From the NCBI GenBank assembly GCA_030833445.1, contig JAURHD010000002.1:1-64000 (forward strand): a stretch of 64,000 nucleotides of DNA, given 5' to 3'. The DNA is from Cephaloticoccus sp. Lineage in GTDB: Bacteria; Verrucomicrobiota; Verrucomicrobiia; Opitutales; Opitutaceae. Under the pieces are notes generated by a model. It was not told where the DNA came from, ran no database searches, and was given only the letters and a program-made list of their open reading frames with translations. The position numbers were made by a program, and so were the translations under genes. Shown piece after piece: positions 12,146 through 21,890 of this stretch (position 1 is its first letter; every line of letters starts with the position of its first letter).

Positions 12146-13417
12146 TTAAACCGAATACGAGCGGGCCACCTTGACGAAACGAAGAGCCGCCTCGCGCAAG
12201 TCAGTCTCACCCAAGACCCCGAAGCTCATCCGAATGAAATTTGCCGGCGCTTCATCCCCAAAACACAACTCGCCCGGCACGTAGAGCACTCCGGCATCGA
12301 TGCATTTCCGGCAAAAAGCTGTCGCCAGTCCGGTATCGAGATTTTCCGGGGCCTCCAACCACAGATAAAGCCCCCCTTCAGGCTTGCTCCAAGTCCAGCC
12401 CAATTCTCTAAGCCCCTCTGCGATCAAGGTCTCGTGCAAGGCCAACATCTTGCGCAGATACATCGGACGTATATCGCCGAGTTGCCGCTCAAAACCACCG
12501 TCCGTGATCACTCTTTCGATGATGGCCTGATTAAAATTGGCGCTGCCAAAATCATGGTGACCTTTGGTATGTAACATGCGGGCCAGCCAATCGGGCTCCG
12601 TGCAGTATCCGTATCCCACCTTTAATCCCGTCGCAAAGGGTTTGGTCAACGTCGATAGATAGAGTTTCGGAAAGTCAGCCCACTCGGACAGGGTCAAAGT
12701 GCTGGGCGTGGCGGAACGTTCCGAAAAATAGAGATCCCGATAAGCGGCATCCTCAATCACTGGAATTACTAGTCCCTGCCCCGTCAAAGTCACCGCTAAC
12801 TCGCGCTTTTCCACTTCATCGAGACTGCGACTGGAAGGGTTGGAGTAATAGCTGACAAAATAGACCGCCTTGATCCGCTGCCGGTCTCCCGACAACTCCA
12901 ACTCAGTCAGCCTTTGTTTAAGCGCCGACTGGTTTAACCGACCATGCTCATCAACCGGCATGGAGATGGCGCGCACGCCCATGGCGACCAACATTTCCAG
13001 AAAGACAAAATAGCTCGGTCGATCGACCAGCACGATGTCGCCGGGTTCACAAAGCACCTGCATTGCCAGATAAAGTGCCTGCTGGGATCCGTTCGTGACA
13101 AAAAAGCGCGTATCAGCAGCAGCATCCATCAATTGCGGCTCCCAGGTCGCCAAATGTACGGCCAATTGCTTCCGGAGCAATGGGCGGCCCTGGTTCAAGC
13201 CGTATTGCAGGGTTTCCTTGGATTCACGTCGGGTAAGCTCATTCACCGCCGACCGCACCACATTATGGGGCAGACTGGCATTGTCAGTAAATCCGGCCGC
13301 CAACGAAAGCAGCTTGGGGTTGTCCAACGCAGCCGTCATCAAGCGTTCGATCGTCGGCGACTTGGCTCGCAGGCCAAGGGCAGAAAATTGAATCCCTGAT
13401 TTGATTTGTGATGGCAT
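12146..13417 (-). CDS. PLP-dependent aminotransferase (fold I, MocR/2-aminoadipate-aminotransferase-like)
   Basis: A 423-residue class I/II aminotransferase. Visible features are the substrate-side motif AAGFTDNASLP, YGLNQGRPLLR, the PLP-phosphate region TNGSQQALYLAMQVL, the NPSSR motif equivalent to NPTG, and EDAAYRDLYF. The PLP lysine lies in LSTLTKPFATGLKVGYG. It matches the catalytic domain of the LysN/MocR group but has no helix-turn-helix region. Substrate could be 2-aminoadipate, an aromatic or a branched-chain amino acid. The start ATG at 13417 lies only ten bases after a terminator-like hairpin, which is unusual. Confidence 0.87.
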   Translation of the reverse strand: MPSQIKSGIQFSALGLRAKSPTIERLMTAALDNPKLLSLAAGFTDNASLPHNVVRSAVNELTRRESKETLQYGLNQGRPLLRKQLAVHLATWEPQLMDAAADTRFFVTNGSQQALYLAMQVLCEPGDIVLVDRPSYFVFLEMLVAMGVRAISMPVDEHGRLNQSALKQRLTELELSGDRQRIKAVYFVSYYSNPSSRSLDEVEKRELAVTLTGQGLVIPVIEDAAYRDLYFSERSATPSTLTLSEWADFPKLYLSTLTKPFATGLKVGYGYCTEPDWLARMLHTKGHHDFGSANFNQAIIERVITDGGFERQLGDIRPMYLRKMLALHETLIAEGLRELGWTWSKPEGGLYLWLEAPENLDTGLATAFCRKCIDAGVLYVPGELCFGDEAPANFIRMSFGVLGETDLREAALRFVKVARSYSV

Positions 13418-13420
13418 AAA

Positions 13421-13448
13421 CAAAAAAGGCGCGGCCCTCGCCGCGCCT
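13421..13448 (-). terminator. Rho-independent terminator after ftsH
   Basis: On the minus strand an 8-bp GC-only stem (AGGCGCGG/CCGCGCCT; 13427-13434 with 13441-13448) with a six-base loop is followed by six T. It lies 18 bases past the ftsH stop. Its T-run ends just four bases before the aminotransferase ATG, so it could also act as an attenuator for that gene. Confidence 0.8.
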
Positions 13449-13466
13449 GAAATGAAATCTACAAAA

Positions 13467-15491
13467 TCAGGCTGGAGATGGTTCGGGTGAACTATCGCCC
13501 GTAATTGGATCCGACGAAGCGGCTGTCCCCTTGGATTTTTTAGCCGTGTCCTTGTTCTCTGGCTTCAGGGTCGGAGGAGTCATGATAACGGGAGTGCGAA
13601 TTTCACCGAACTCCAGAATTTCCTGCACGTGCTTTCCCTCAATGGTTTCGTATTGGAGCAGAGCCTCCGCAATTGCATTCAAGGCAGACCGCTTTTCGGT
13701 GATCAGTTTCGTCGCACGCTGGTATTGCTCTTCGATAATCTGATGCACCTCGGCGTCGATCTTGCGGGCCATATCCTCGGATACATGATCGTTGCGGGTG
13801 ATCTCCCGGCCGAGAAATACGGTATCCTGATTGTCCCCATAGGCCACCATACCGAGTGAACTCATGCCCCAGTCACAGACCATGGAACGAGCCGTCTTGG
13901 TGACTTGCTTGATGTCACCTGCAGCCCCATTTGAAATATCGTCAAAGGCCAGTTCTTCAGCCACCCGACCGCCCAAGCCGACAGCGATAAGATTGAGTAA
14001 CCGCTTCTTGTGGTAGCTGAGCATTTCCTTGATCGGAAGATACATTGCCATGCCCAAGGCACGGCCCCGCGGAAGTATCGTGACTTTGTGGACCGGCAGC
14101 CAATCACCATTCAGCAATGCACCGAGCAGCGCATGGCCGGCCTCATGATAGGCAGTCATCTTCTTCTCGTCATCATCCATGACGCGGCGCCGCTCGCGGC
14201 CATAGAGAATCTTGTCCCGGGCCTCTTCAATATCGGCATTGTCCACTTTCTTCTTGTTGCGACGGGCCGCATGGAGGGCGGATTCATTCAGGAGATTGGC
14301 TAATTCAGCGCCGGACAAGCCCGCAGTGCCTCGAGCCATTACAGCGAGATCAACCGACTCATCCAGAGTGATTTTACGGGAATGCACCCGGAGGATCGCT
14401 TCGCGACCAACCAAATCAGGGAGATCAACATGGATCTGACGGTCAAAACGACCCGGACGAAGCAATGCGCTGTCCAGCACATCAGGACGATTGGTCGCCG
14501 CGATAATGATCACGCCTTCGGTGGTGTCGAAGCCGTCCATTTCAACGAGGAGTGAGTTCAGCGTCTGTTCACGTTCATCGTTACCGCCGCCGAGACCGGC
14601 GCCACGTTGGCGACCTACGGCATCGATTTCATCAATGAAAATCAGGCAAGGTGCGCTTTTGCGGCCTTGTTCGAACATGTCGCGAACGCGACTGGCACCC
14701 ACACCGACAAACATTTCCACGAAGTCAGAACCGGAAATGGAGAAAAAGGGCACATCGGCTTCACCAGCAACTGCCTTGGCCAACAAGGTTTTACCCGTGC
14801 CGGGAGGACCCACCATGAGGAACCCCTTGGGAATACGACCACCCATCCGGGTAAATTTCTTCGGATCCTTAAGGAAATCAACGACTTCACTTACTTCTTC
14901 CTTGGCTTCATCACAGCCGGCCACTTCCGCGAAAGTAATCTTTTCCCGATCCCGGGTAAGCAACTTGGCCTTGCTCTTGCCAAAGCTCATCGCACCCCTG
15001 CCCGCTTGGCGCAGCTGGCGAACAAACAGGAAATAGAGGAGCCCAATGATCAAAACGAACGGAATCAGATTGGCCAAAAGATTGGTCCAAACCGTTGTAG
15101 CAGGTTGCTCAACAAATACTTCCGCCTTTTGCAGGCGCTCCATATTGGCATCTGTCAGCCGACCCGAGGAACGGAAACTGGTGGTAGTCTCCTCGCTGTT
15201 GGGCTTGGTCGGAACTGCAGTCTTGAGTTCACCAGTAATGACCGCCCAATCGCGGCCGCCGGAGACATCAGAACGGATGACGCCTTCGCGAATTCCGCCT
15301 TGGTCGGCCAGCTCAACCACTTGCTGAACCTTCATATTTACCGGCGAGCTCAAACGGCCCGGTGTCCACAATAGCAGTAAGACGAGTGCCGTAACAATGG
15401 ATACCCAGATCAGCATCACCTTGGGTTGAAAGCGATCTGGCGGCAGGTTTCTCAACGGCCGGCGTTTCTTATTATTTTCAGAATCGGACAT
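13467..15491 (-). CDS. ftsH: ATP-dependent zinc metalloprotease FtsH
   Basis: A 674-residue membrane AAA+ protease that degrades misfolded membrane proteins and regulatory substrates. Two N-terminal membrane helices lie at about residues 25-42 and 138-156. Walker A is GPPGTGKT (228-235), Walker B is [11 protein letters not shown], and the zinc site is HEAGH at 449-453. The C-terminal tail after about residue 635 is Lys/Ser/Pro-rich and probably disordered. tilS lies upstream on the same strand, an arrangement common in bacteria, with a 66-base gap. A terminator follows the gene. Confidence 0.97.
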   Translation of the reverse strand: MSDSENNKKRRPLRNLPPDRFQPKVMLIWVSIVTALVLLLLWTPGRLSSPVNMKVQQVVELADQGGIREGVIRSDVSGGRDWAVITGELKTAVPTKPNSEETTTSFRSSGRLTDANMERLQKAEVFVEQPATTVWTNLLANLIPFVLIIGLLYFLFVRQLRQAGRGAMSFGKSKAKLLTRDREKITFAEVAGCDEAKEEVSEVVDFLKDPKKFTRMGGRIPKGFLMVGPPGTGKTLLAKAVAGEADVPFFSISGSDFVEMFVGVGASRVRDMFEQGRKSAPCLIFIDEIDAVGRQRGAGLGGGNDEREQTLNSLLVEMDGFDTTEGVIIIAATNRPDVLDSALLRPGRFDRQIHVDLPDLVGREAILRVHSRKITLDESVDLAVMARGTAGLSGAELANLLNESALHAARRNKKKVDNADIEEARDKILYGRERRRVMDDDEKKMTAYHEAGHALLGALLNGDWLPVHKVTILPRGRALGMAMYLPIKEMLSYHKKRLLNLIAVGLGGRVAEELAFDDISNGAAGDIKQVTKTARSMVCDWGMSSLGMVAYGDNQDTVFLGREITRNDHVSEDMARKIDAEVHQIIEEQYQRATKLITEKRSALNAIAEALLQYETIEGKHVQEILEFGEIRTPVIMTPPTLKPENKDTAKKSKGTAASSDPITGDSSPEPSPA

Positions 15492-15557
15492 TTAAAGAGT
15501 AGGAGTAAGAGCGAAAGCTGGATGTTCCCTGCCAATAAGTCAATTGGCCCTCCAGTA

Positions 15558-16604
15558 TTATCTCCGCCTATGTTTGGTGCTTACGGCGGGATTAGGTTCC
15601 ATATAAAGTTCCTGGCGGCGAATCACGGCAAACAGATGCATACCCATGCTTTGGCGGGTATTTTCTCCCGTAATCACGGAATCCAGCAATTGAGCAAAGG
15701 CCTGCCGAGAAAGCACGCCCATACCGGTTTGTTTCAACAGCCAAGTGTGCAAAACCCGTCTCACTACCGCGCGCGGCACATCAGTCAGTGCCTTCAAATC
15801 CAGTCGCGCACTAGGCATGGCCGCACAGATTCGATCCGTCCATTGAGCCAAAGCTACGTCATCCTCCTCCAATAATTCCCGCGATAGCGCCGCCCCGGCC
15901 AAGGCATCCCGCCCGGCCGCCTCGACCCAATTCGGCACGACATCGCGACGAATCCTGTTTCGAAAATAATCGTCACCGGTATTACTGGTATCTTCGCGCC
16001 ATGGCAGTCGGACGGCGGTCATTGCCTGTTCAATGTCACTACGCTGCAAATTCAAGAGTGGCCGCAAATGGATCCGCCGGTTTGGCATCGATTGCACCGG
16101 CCGCGGAGCCGCCAGTCCGCTGGTCCCACTGCCGCGGGAAAGCCTCATCAGTATCGTTTCAGCCACGTCGTTCTGTTGATGACCTAACCAAAGCGTGTGG
16201 GAACGGGCCCGCAGCATCACCCGGTCAATCACGGCAAATCGTAGCTCCCTTGCCTGCGCCTCGTTTGAAATTCGCTGACGGTCTCCACGGTGGCCAACCA
16301 AAAGCTTTACTCCCAAAACACGACAAAGCTCCCGGCAAAATCGTTCATCCGCATCCGATGCTCGCCCGCGAAGGCGGTGGTTATAATGCACCACCCGCAA
16401 CTGCTCACGGTGTTCCGGCCAGTGTAACCAGACCAGCAGCAGCAGCGAAATCGAGTCAACGCCGCCGGACAAAGCGACGAACCATGGATCGCGGGCGCGG
16501 CGACGGGCCGTCCAATCCAGCACGGCAGGATGCAGCCGCGATTTGGGCAGCAGTTCTGCCAGCTTGGCCGCACGTCGCATCCATGTCGCGGCCTGCAATT
16601 TCAT
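15558..16604 (-). CDS. tilS: tRNA(Ile)-lysidine synthase
   Basis: A 348-residue ATP-dependent enzyme that converts cytidine 34 of tRNA-Ile(CAU) to lysidine so that it reads AUA. The PP-loop motif SGGVDS lies at residues 46-51. It is followed by VVHYNHRLRGRASDADERFC and GHQQNDVAETILMRL, both characteristic of TilS. The protein is shorter than the E. coli enzyme and probably lacks its full C-terminal domains. It sits between serS (24-base gap) and ftsH on the same strand, consistent with one transcription unit. Confidence 0.93.
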   Translation of the reverse strand: MKLQAATWMRRAAKLAELLPKSRLHPAVLDWTARRRARDPWFVALSGGVDSISLLLLVWLHWPEHREQLRVVHYNHRLRGRASDADERFCRELCRVLGVKLLVGHRGDRQRISNEAQARELRFAVIDRVMLRARSHTLWLGHQQNDVAETILMRLSRGSGTSGLAAPRPVQSMPNRRIHLRPLLNLQRSDIEQAMTAVRLPWREDTSNTGDDYFRNRIRRDVVPNWVEAAGRDALAGAALSRELLEEDDVALAQWTDRICAAMPSARLDLKALTDVPRAVVRRVLHTWLLKQTGMGVLSRQAFAQLLDSVITGENTRQSMGMHLFAVIRRQELYMEPNPAVSTKHRRR

Positions 16605-16628
16605 CTCGGTGTGCCGCTCCAGTGCGGC

Positions 16629-17897
16629 TCAGCCAAAACTCAGGTATTCCTGACCGAAATGAGGTACCAGCACCGCCGGCACTTTCACCCGTCCGTCCGC
16701 CTGCAGGTTGTTCTCCAAAATCGCCGCGAGCACCCTCGGAATCGCGAGGCCGGAACCGTTGAGCGTATGCACGAGCTCGGGTTTGCCACTCGCCTGCGAA
16801 CGAAAACGAATTTGCGCGCGACGGGCTTGAAACGCTTCGAAATTACTGCAGCTCGAAACCTCGAGCCAGCGCTGCTGGCCGGCCGCCCACACCTCGAGAT
16901 CATACTTCTTGGCTTGGGCAAAACCCATGTCGCCCCCGCACATCAGCAGGACCCGATATGGCAATTCCAGTTTCTGAAGCAGTGATTCCGCATCCAAGCG
17001 CAATTTATCCAGCTCTTCATAGCTCGTGCTGGGATGCACCCACTTCAATAGCTCCACCTTGTCGAACTGGTGCACCCGATTCAAACCGCGCACATCCTTG
17101 CCGTAGCTGCCAGCCTCGCGGCGGAAGCACGGGGTATAGGCACAACGGTAAATCGGAAGGGTGGACTCATCGAGAATCTCATCCCGGTAAAAATTGGTCA
17201 GGGGAACTTCCGCCGTAGGCACCGCATAGAGTTTATCCAGTGTCTCATACATCTGGCCTTCCTTGTCGGGTAGCTGGCCGGTCGCCGTGGCACTTGCTGC
17301 ATTGACAAAGATCGGGGGCGACACCTCCACGTAGCCTGCCTTGGCATTCTCGTTTAAGAAGAAGTTGAGCAAGGCCCGCACCAACCGCGCGCCCTCGCCG
17401 ATCATGAAGGGAAAACCCGCCCCGGTGACCTTGGCCCCGCGGCCGAAATCGAACAGATGTTCGAATCCGGGGATTTCCCAATGCGCGACCGCATGGGGTT
17501 TGGCTTCAACCGGGGTGCCGTGTCCGCCAATGACTTGATTTTCTTCCGGGGTCTTCCCCGCCGGCACGGTGGCGTGGGGCAAATTGGGCAGGGTCAAAAG
17601 TGCCGCGTGCCAGTGTAATTCGGTCTCCTTGAGCTCGACTTCCTTCGCCTTCACTGCCGCCGATACCGCCTTCATTTCCTGCACCTTCGCGATAAATTCC
17701 GGCGAACCCTTGGGTAAGGCCGCCATCGCGGTGTTGGCTGATTTTTGCGTAGCCCGCAGGTGTTCAACCTCGGTCACTTGGGCGCGCCAAGTCGTATCGA
17801 TCGCCAGAACGGCGTCGACATCAGCATCAAGGTGTTTCTTCGCAATCGCGGCCCGCACGAGGTCCGGCGATTCACGCAGTAGTTTTGGATCAAGCAT
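16629..17897 (-). CDS. serS: serine--tRNA ligase
   Basis: A 422-residue class II aminoacyl-tRNA synthetase. The N-terminal part (about residues 1-100) forms the tRNA-binding coiled coil. Motif 2 is CFRREAGSYGKDVRGLNRVHQF and contains the ATP-contacting arginines; motif 3 is NGSGLAIPRVLAAILEN. Length is normal. It follows the family 9 glycosyltransferase by 8 bases and precedes tilS by 24 bases on the same strand. The ATG at 17897 starts the standard sequence MLDPKLLRESPDLVR. Confidence 0.97.
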   Translation of the reverse strand: MLDPKLLRESPDLVRAAIAKKHLDADVDAVLAIDTTWRAQVTEVEHLRATQKSANTAMAALPKGSPEFIAKVQEMKAVSAAVKAKEVELKETELHWHAALLTLPNLPHATVPAGKTPEENQVIGGHGTPVEAKPHAVAHWEIPGFEHLFDFGRGAKVTGAGFPFMIGEGARLVRALLNFFLNENAKAGYVEVSPPIFVNAASATATGQLPDKEGQMYETLDKLYAVPTAEVPLTNFYRDEILDESTLPIYRCAYTPCFRREAGSYGKDVRGLNRVHQFDKVELLKWVHPSTSYEELDKLRLDAESLLQKLELPYRVLLMCGGDMGFAQAKKYDLEVWAAGQQRWLEVSSCSNFEAFQARRAQIRFRSQASGKPELVHTLNGSGLAIPRVLAAILENNLQADGRVKVPAVLVPHFGQEYLSFG

Positions 17898-17905
17898 GGA
17901 AAGAC

Positions 17906-18871
17906 TTAGGGTTTCTTCTTTGAACGGCTCTCGGCCAGTTGAAATCGCGCATAAACTTCCTTGGCCTGCAACAATTTCAAATTACCGGCGGGGGCCTGCA
18001 CCACGATATTGGTCGGCGAGTTGAGTGGATACGGACCGTATAGTTGCGGATCGGTCGGCCCAAATATGGCCAGGGTATTCACGCCCAATCCGGCAGAAAG
18101 ATGCATCGGTCCACTGTCATTTGAGACCACCCAGTCACAATGCTGAATGAGAGCCGGCAGGGACACCAAACTGGTATTGCCGGTCAGGTTCATGAAACGG
18201 TCTTCCGGCAGACCAACCCGGGCCGGGATATAGTTATTGCCCGCCCAAATCACCTTACGTTGACGGTTACCCCGCACCATCAACTGCGTGAGCAGTTGAA
18301 AGCCGCTCCACTTTTTTTCGGCCCGGCGACTATCCGGAAACATCAGAATCGGCTTCAAGCCTCCCTTGGTTTCAGCAAACGGCAGGCTCAGCTTGTCGAC
18401 TTCGCGAAATTTTAGTTTCCCACGCAACTCCGGCTTGGCATCGAGCACCGGACAAAACTGCAGGAGGATATCCAAGGCATGGCTGCGGCGCCCACCCGCG
18501 GGCAGAGGCACTTTTTGATCATAGAAGACCCCCGACCATTCACGCGAATCCGTGCGACCGACCGTTTTCTTGGTAACGGCCCGGGAGGCCATCAAACCGG
18601 AACGCAGCAGGCCCTGCATATCAAATACCCAGTCAAACTTGGTTTTGCGGACTTCCCGCATCAGACGAAGGAAGCCCTTGGTGCCGGCATTGCGCTCAAA
18701 AATGAAAACTTGGTCCACCGCGGCGCTGGCCTGCACGATTGGCGCAAAAATATCCCGCACAATCCACGAGATCCTCAGATCCTTGCATTGAGTTTTTAGG
18801 GAGGTGGCTACCTGCAGGGCGTGGATAATGTCACCGAGTGACGAGGGCTTGATGATCAGAAGTTCTACCAT
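17906..18871 (-). CDS. glycosyltransferase family 9 protein (LPS heptosyltransferase-like)
   Basis: A 321-residue GT-B enzyme similar to WaaC/WaaF heptosyltransferases, which add heptose to the inner LPS core. It starts with the family pattern LLIIKPSSLGDIIHALQVA. The nucleotide-sugar pocket motif SNDSGPMHLSAGLGVNTLAIFGPTDP is clear near residues 240-265. The donor sugar cannot be told from sequence alone. It is divergent, across 93 bases, from a gene that also contains a family 9 domain, so the pair probably belongs to one core-glycan locus. serS follows 8 bases downstream. Confidence 0.88.
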   Translation of the reverse strand: MVELLIIKPSSLGDIIHALQVATSLKTQCKDLRISWIVRDIFAPIVQASAAVDQVFIFERNAGTKGFLRLMREVRKTKFDWVFDMQGLLRSGLMASRAVTKKTVGRTDSREWSGVFYDQKVPLPAGGRRSHALDILLQFCPVLDAKPELRGKLKFREVDKLSLPFAETKGGLKPILMFPDSRRAEKKWSGFQLLTQLMVRGNRQRKVIWAGNNYIPARVGLPEDRFMNLTGNTSLVSLPALIQHCDWVVSNDSGPMHLSAGLGVNTLAIFGPTDPQLYGPYPLNSPTNIVVQAPAGNLKLLQAKEVYARFQLAESRSKKKP

Positions 18872-18964
18872 GATAAGACGGTAGCTTTAAAATCTACTTT
18901 TGACGGTGCCGCTGCAACCTTTCATGGAGTTTCCAGCGAAAATTATCCGCCATCTGACTACCGC

Positions 18965-20860
18965 GTGCTAAAACTCTTTCTCCAAACCCTCGGCTGGACC
19001 CTAGCCCATACCCCCCGGCCTTTACTGAAACTGTGCTCTGGATTGGTCGGCGGGTTACTCTATCTCATCCGGCGGCGGACCTACCTGAGTAATCTGCATC
19101 ATGCATTTCCTGAGCGCACTACCAGTGAACATCGACGGCTAGCCCGGGAGAGTTCCCGCCGCTTGGTGGAGACCGGTCTGCTCACCTTGGCGACTCCCTT
19201 TCTTTCGGAGGCCGACATACGTCACATCGTTTACGCCACCCCAGAGGCCACGGAACTCTTGGAAACTCAGCGGGTTTCACCTCACCCCACCCTTCTCCTC
19301 ACACCGCACGCAGCCTACTGGGAAGCCATTTCGACCCTCCCACTATTCGGAATCCAACCCGCACCCGATATTGCCGCCATCTTCCGGCCAGTGGAAAACG
19401 AATCACTGAACGAGTGGATCAAACAATGCCGGGAGCGTTTCGGGATTCGGCTCCTTTCGCGCAAAGACGGCTTTCAGGAAGCGATCAAGTTGCTGCGGAA
19501 CAAAGGCAGCGTCTTTCTGTTGTATGATCAAAATGCAGGAATGCAGGGCGCGCTGACCACTTTGTTCGGCCGGGTTTGCTCCACGAGCGAATTGGCCGGT
19601 TTGTTGGCCCAAAAATTCTCGGCCAAAGTTTACATGGTCTACGCCGAGCGGTTTGATTTCTGGAAATTGAATGTTCGATGCGAACCCTTGGAATCGGATG
19701 GCACGACTGGCGGAGTGACCATCGCGGTGAACCAGTGGCTGGAATCTAGATTAGGTTCCTCGGAAAATCTCTGTGCCTCGTGGCTCTGGGCCCATGAACG
19801 CTGGAAAAATCAGGACATTCCGGCGAAGCGACTACGATTGGAGGCCAAGCGCAATTTGCTCAGCGAGGACCTGGCCATCCGCAACCTGACTGCCATGCCC
19901 CGGCGCACCCGCATCTGGATCCGGATGCCCAATTGGCTGGGGGATGTAGTGATGCTGATACCGCTCCTCCGCGCGATTCGCGAGGGACGGCCGGATGCCG
20001 AAATCACGTTGGTGGCCAAACCGGGCTTCCATGACTTGCTGATGCAGCATCGACTGGCAGACCGGGTGCTCGATCTCCCACCAAAAGGCTGGGGCTATTT
20101 TCTCCATTTTTGGCGACTACGTGGGGCATACCCCGATTGCTATTTCTTGTTCACAAACTCTCTGCGTGGGGACCTTGAAGCTTGGCTGACGGGAACTCGG
20201 CAACGTTTCGGCATTCTTCGTCCGGGAAGACGTCGGCCCCTATTGTCACATACCTTTAAGGTGCCGGCGGATTTTGAAGAAAAGACGCACCACCAATTGG
20301 GTCTCTGGACCCTATTCCTCCAGCATTTTGGTTTAATCGCACCAACCCAACTCCAACCCCTCTTGCCGCGCCAATTGGAAACGGAGCGCACCATCGGATT
20401 GATTGCCGGCTCGGAAAATAATCCTGAGAAGCGCTGGCCGGTTTCACATTGGGTCGAATTTATTTCCCTACTACCGACCAATGTGAAAATCGTGATGTTC
20501 GGCACACATACGGATCGATCCATTACCGATGAAATTGCCGTGCGCTGCAACCGGTCGGTCGAGAACCTCGCGGGCAGAACCTCGCTGTCGGAATATTGTG
20601 AAAGCCTCAGGCAATGTTCGGTGCTGGTGACCAATGATACCGGGGGGATGCACTTGGCCAACGCCCTCGGGGTTCCGTTGGTCGCCTTGTTCGGTCCCAC
20701 CAATCCAATCCGCACCGGCCCCGTGTTTGATGCTGCGGTAACTATTCTGCAGCCGCCGGATTGCCCGCCAACTGGCGGTGGCGATCTCAACGCACTCACT
20801 CCAATTCAAGTTCACGACACCTTGCGGCAACTACATCCCGAATGGGTCGCATCAGTTTAA
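18965..20860 (+). CDS. fusion of LpxL/HtrB-type lipid A acyltransferase and family 9 glycosyltransferase
   Basis: A 631-residue protein with two complete domains. Residues 1-295 match the lysophospholipid acyltransferase family of lipid A late acyltransferases: the HX4E catalytic motif is His115-Glu120 in TPHAAYWEAIS, YDQNAGMQGALTTLFGR is the second conserved block, and SWLWAHERWK is the usual C-terminal block. Residues 311-631 are a family 9 glycosyltransferase, opening IWIRMPNWLGDVVMLIPLLRA and carrying NDTGGMHLANALGVPLVALFGPTNP. The gene would thus couple acylation of lipid A with heptose transfer to the core at the membrane. The start is a GTG. The frame is continuous, with no hint of a sequencing join. 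Confidence 0.88.
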   Translation: MLKLFLQTLGWTLAHTPRPLLKLCSGLVGGLLYLIRRRTYLSNLHHAFPERTTSEHRRLARESSRRLVETGLLTLATPFLSEADIRHIVYATPEATELLETQRVSPHPTLLLTPHAAYWEAISTLPLFGIQPAPDIAAIFRPVENESLNEWIKQCRERFGIRLLSRKDGFQEAIKLLRNKGSVFLLYDQNAGMQGALTTLFGRVCSTSELAGLLAQKFSAKVYMVYAERFDFWKLNVRCEPLESDGTTGGVTIAVNQWLESRLGSSENLCASWLWAHERWKNQDIPAKRLRLEAKRNLLSEDLAIRNLTAMPRRTRIWIRMPNWLGDVVMLIPLLRAIREGRPDAEITLVAKPGFHDLLMQHRLADRVLDLPPKGWGYFLHFWRLRGAYPDCYFLFTNSLRGDLEAWLTGTRQRFGILRPGRRRPLLSHTFKVPADFEEKTHHQLGLWTLFLQHFGLIAPTQLQPLLPRQLETERTIGLIAGSENNPEKRWPVSHWVEFISLLPTNVKIVMFGTHTDRSITDEIAVRCNRSVENLAGRTSLSEYCESLRQCSVLVTNDTGGMHLANALGVPLVALFGPTNPIRTGPVFDAAVTILQPPDCPPTGGGDLNALTPIQVHDTLRQLHPEWVASV

Positions 20861-20908
20861 CATTGCCCGGGGTGCATCCCCCCGAACAGTTTCAAGTCTT
20901 GTCATAAA

Positions 20909-21883
20909 ATGTCGCTGCTCTCCGTCAAAGACCTCCGCACCTACTTTCATACCCGCAACGGAGTATATCGGGCAGTGGACGGAGTAAGCTTCGATTTGGA
21001 ACGCGGGGAAACACTCGGCATCGTGGGCGAGTCCGGTTCCGGCAAATCGGTGACTTGCTACTCGCTCATGGGTCTGATCCCCCAGCCCCCCGGACGGATC
21101 GAAAGTGGCTCAGCCATGTTCGACGGCGTCGACTTGCTGAATTGCAGCACCAAGGCATCCGGTGGTATCCGCGGCAAACGCATTTCGATGATCTTTCAGG
21201 ACCCGATGACGTCGCTGAATCCGTATATGCGGATATCCGACCAACTCATCGAGCCACTGCTGATCCACGAAAAAATATCCAAGGCTGATGCATTGAAACG
21301 TGGTCTGGAGGCCTTGGCCGCCGTCGGGATCAATGATGCCGAAAAGCGCATCCACTATTATCCCCACGAATTTTCCGGCGGCATGCGCCAGCGCGTCATG
21401 ATTGCCATGGCGCTGATTACCAAACCGGAGTTGTTGATCGCTGATGAGCCAACCACTGCACTCGATGTCACGGTGCAGGCGCAAATTCTCGAGCTCATAA
21501 AGAAAATGCAAAAGGAGCTAGGCATGGCGGTGATCTTTATCACCCACGACCTCGGGGTCGTATCCGGTCTCTGCGACCGGGTGCAAGTGATGTATGCGGG
21601 ACGGATTGTCGAAACAGCTGACACGCGCTCACTCTTTTACGAACCCAAGCACCCCTATACGCGGGCACTTCAGCGTTCCATTCCGTCCATGCAGCAAAAA
21701 GGTGCGGAGCTGTTCACCATCCCGGGCATGCCGCCGGACTTATCGAAGCCAAAACAGGGCTGCTCCTTCGCTTCTCGATGCGAACATGCCACCGAACTTT
21801 GCCAGACCAGCGATCCTGAATTGGCCGAGTGTAAAGCCGGGCACAGTCAAGCCTGCCTGCGAATTCAAGCTGGCGAAATCTAA
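20909..21883 (+). CDS. oligopeptide/dipeptide ABC transporter ATP-binding protein, OppD/DppD type
   Basis: A 324-residue ABC ATPase. Walker A is GESGSGKS (40-47), the signature is FSGGMRQRV, and Walker B is [12 protein letters not shown]. The C-terminal oligopeptide-transport extension contains cysteines in [14 protein letters not shown] and a later CKAGHSQAC, as in DppD proteins with a reported iron-sulfur cluster. The partner ATPase follows after 7 bases. No permease or binding protein is in the window, so the other subunits must be encoded elsewhere. The upstream gene is the LPS fusion, 48 bases away. Confidence 0.92.
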   Translation: MSLLSVKDLRTYFHTRNGVYRAVDGVSFDLERGETLGIVGESGSGKSVTCYSLMGLIPQPPGRIESGSAMFDGVDLLNCSTKASGGIRGKRISMIFQDPMTSLNPYMRISDQLIEPLLIHEKISKADALKRGLEALAAVGINDAEKRIHYYPHEFSGGMRQRVMIAMALITKPELLIADEPTTALDVTVQAQILELIKKMQKELGMAVIFITHDLGVVSGLCDRVQVMYAGRIVETADTRSLFYEPKHPYTRALQRSIPSMQQKGAELFTIPGMPPDLSKPKQGCSFASRCEHATELCQTSDPELAECKAGHSQACLRIQAGEI

Positions 21884-21890
21884 CCACGCC

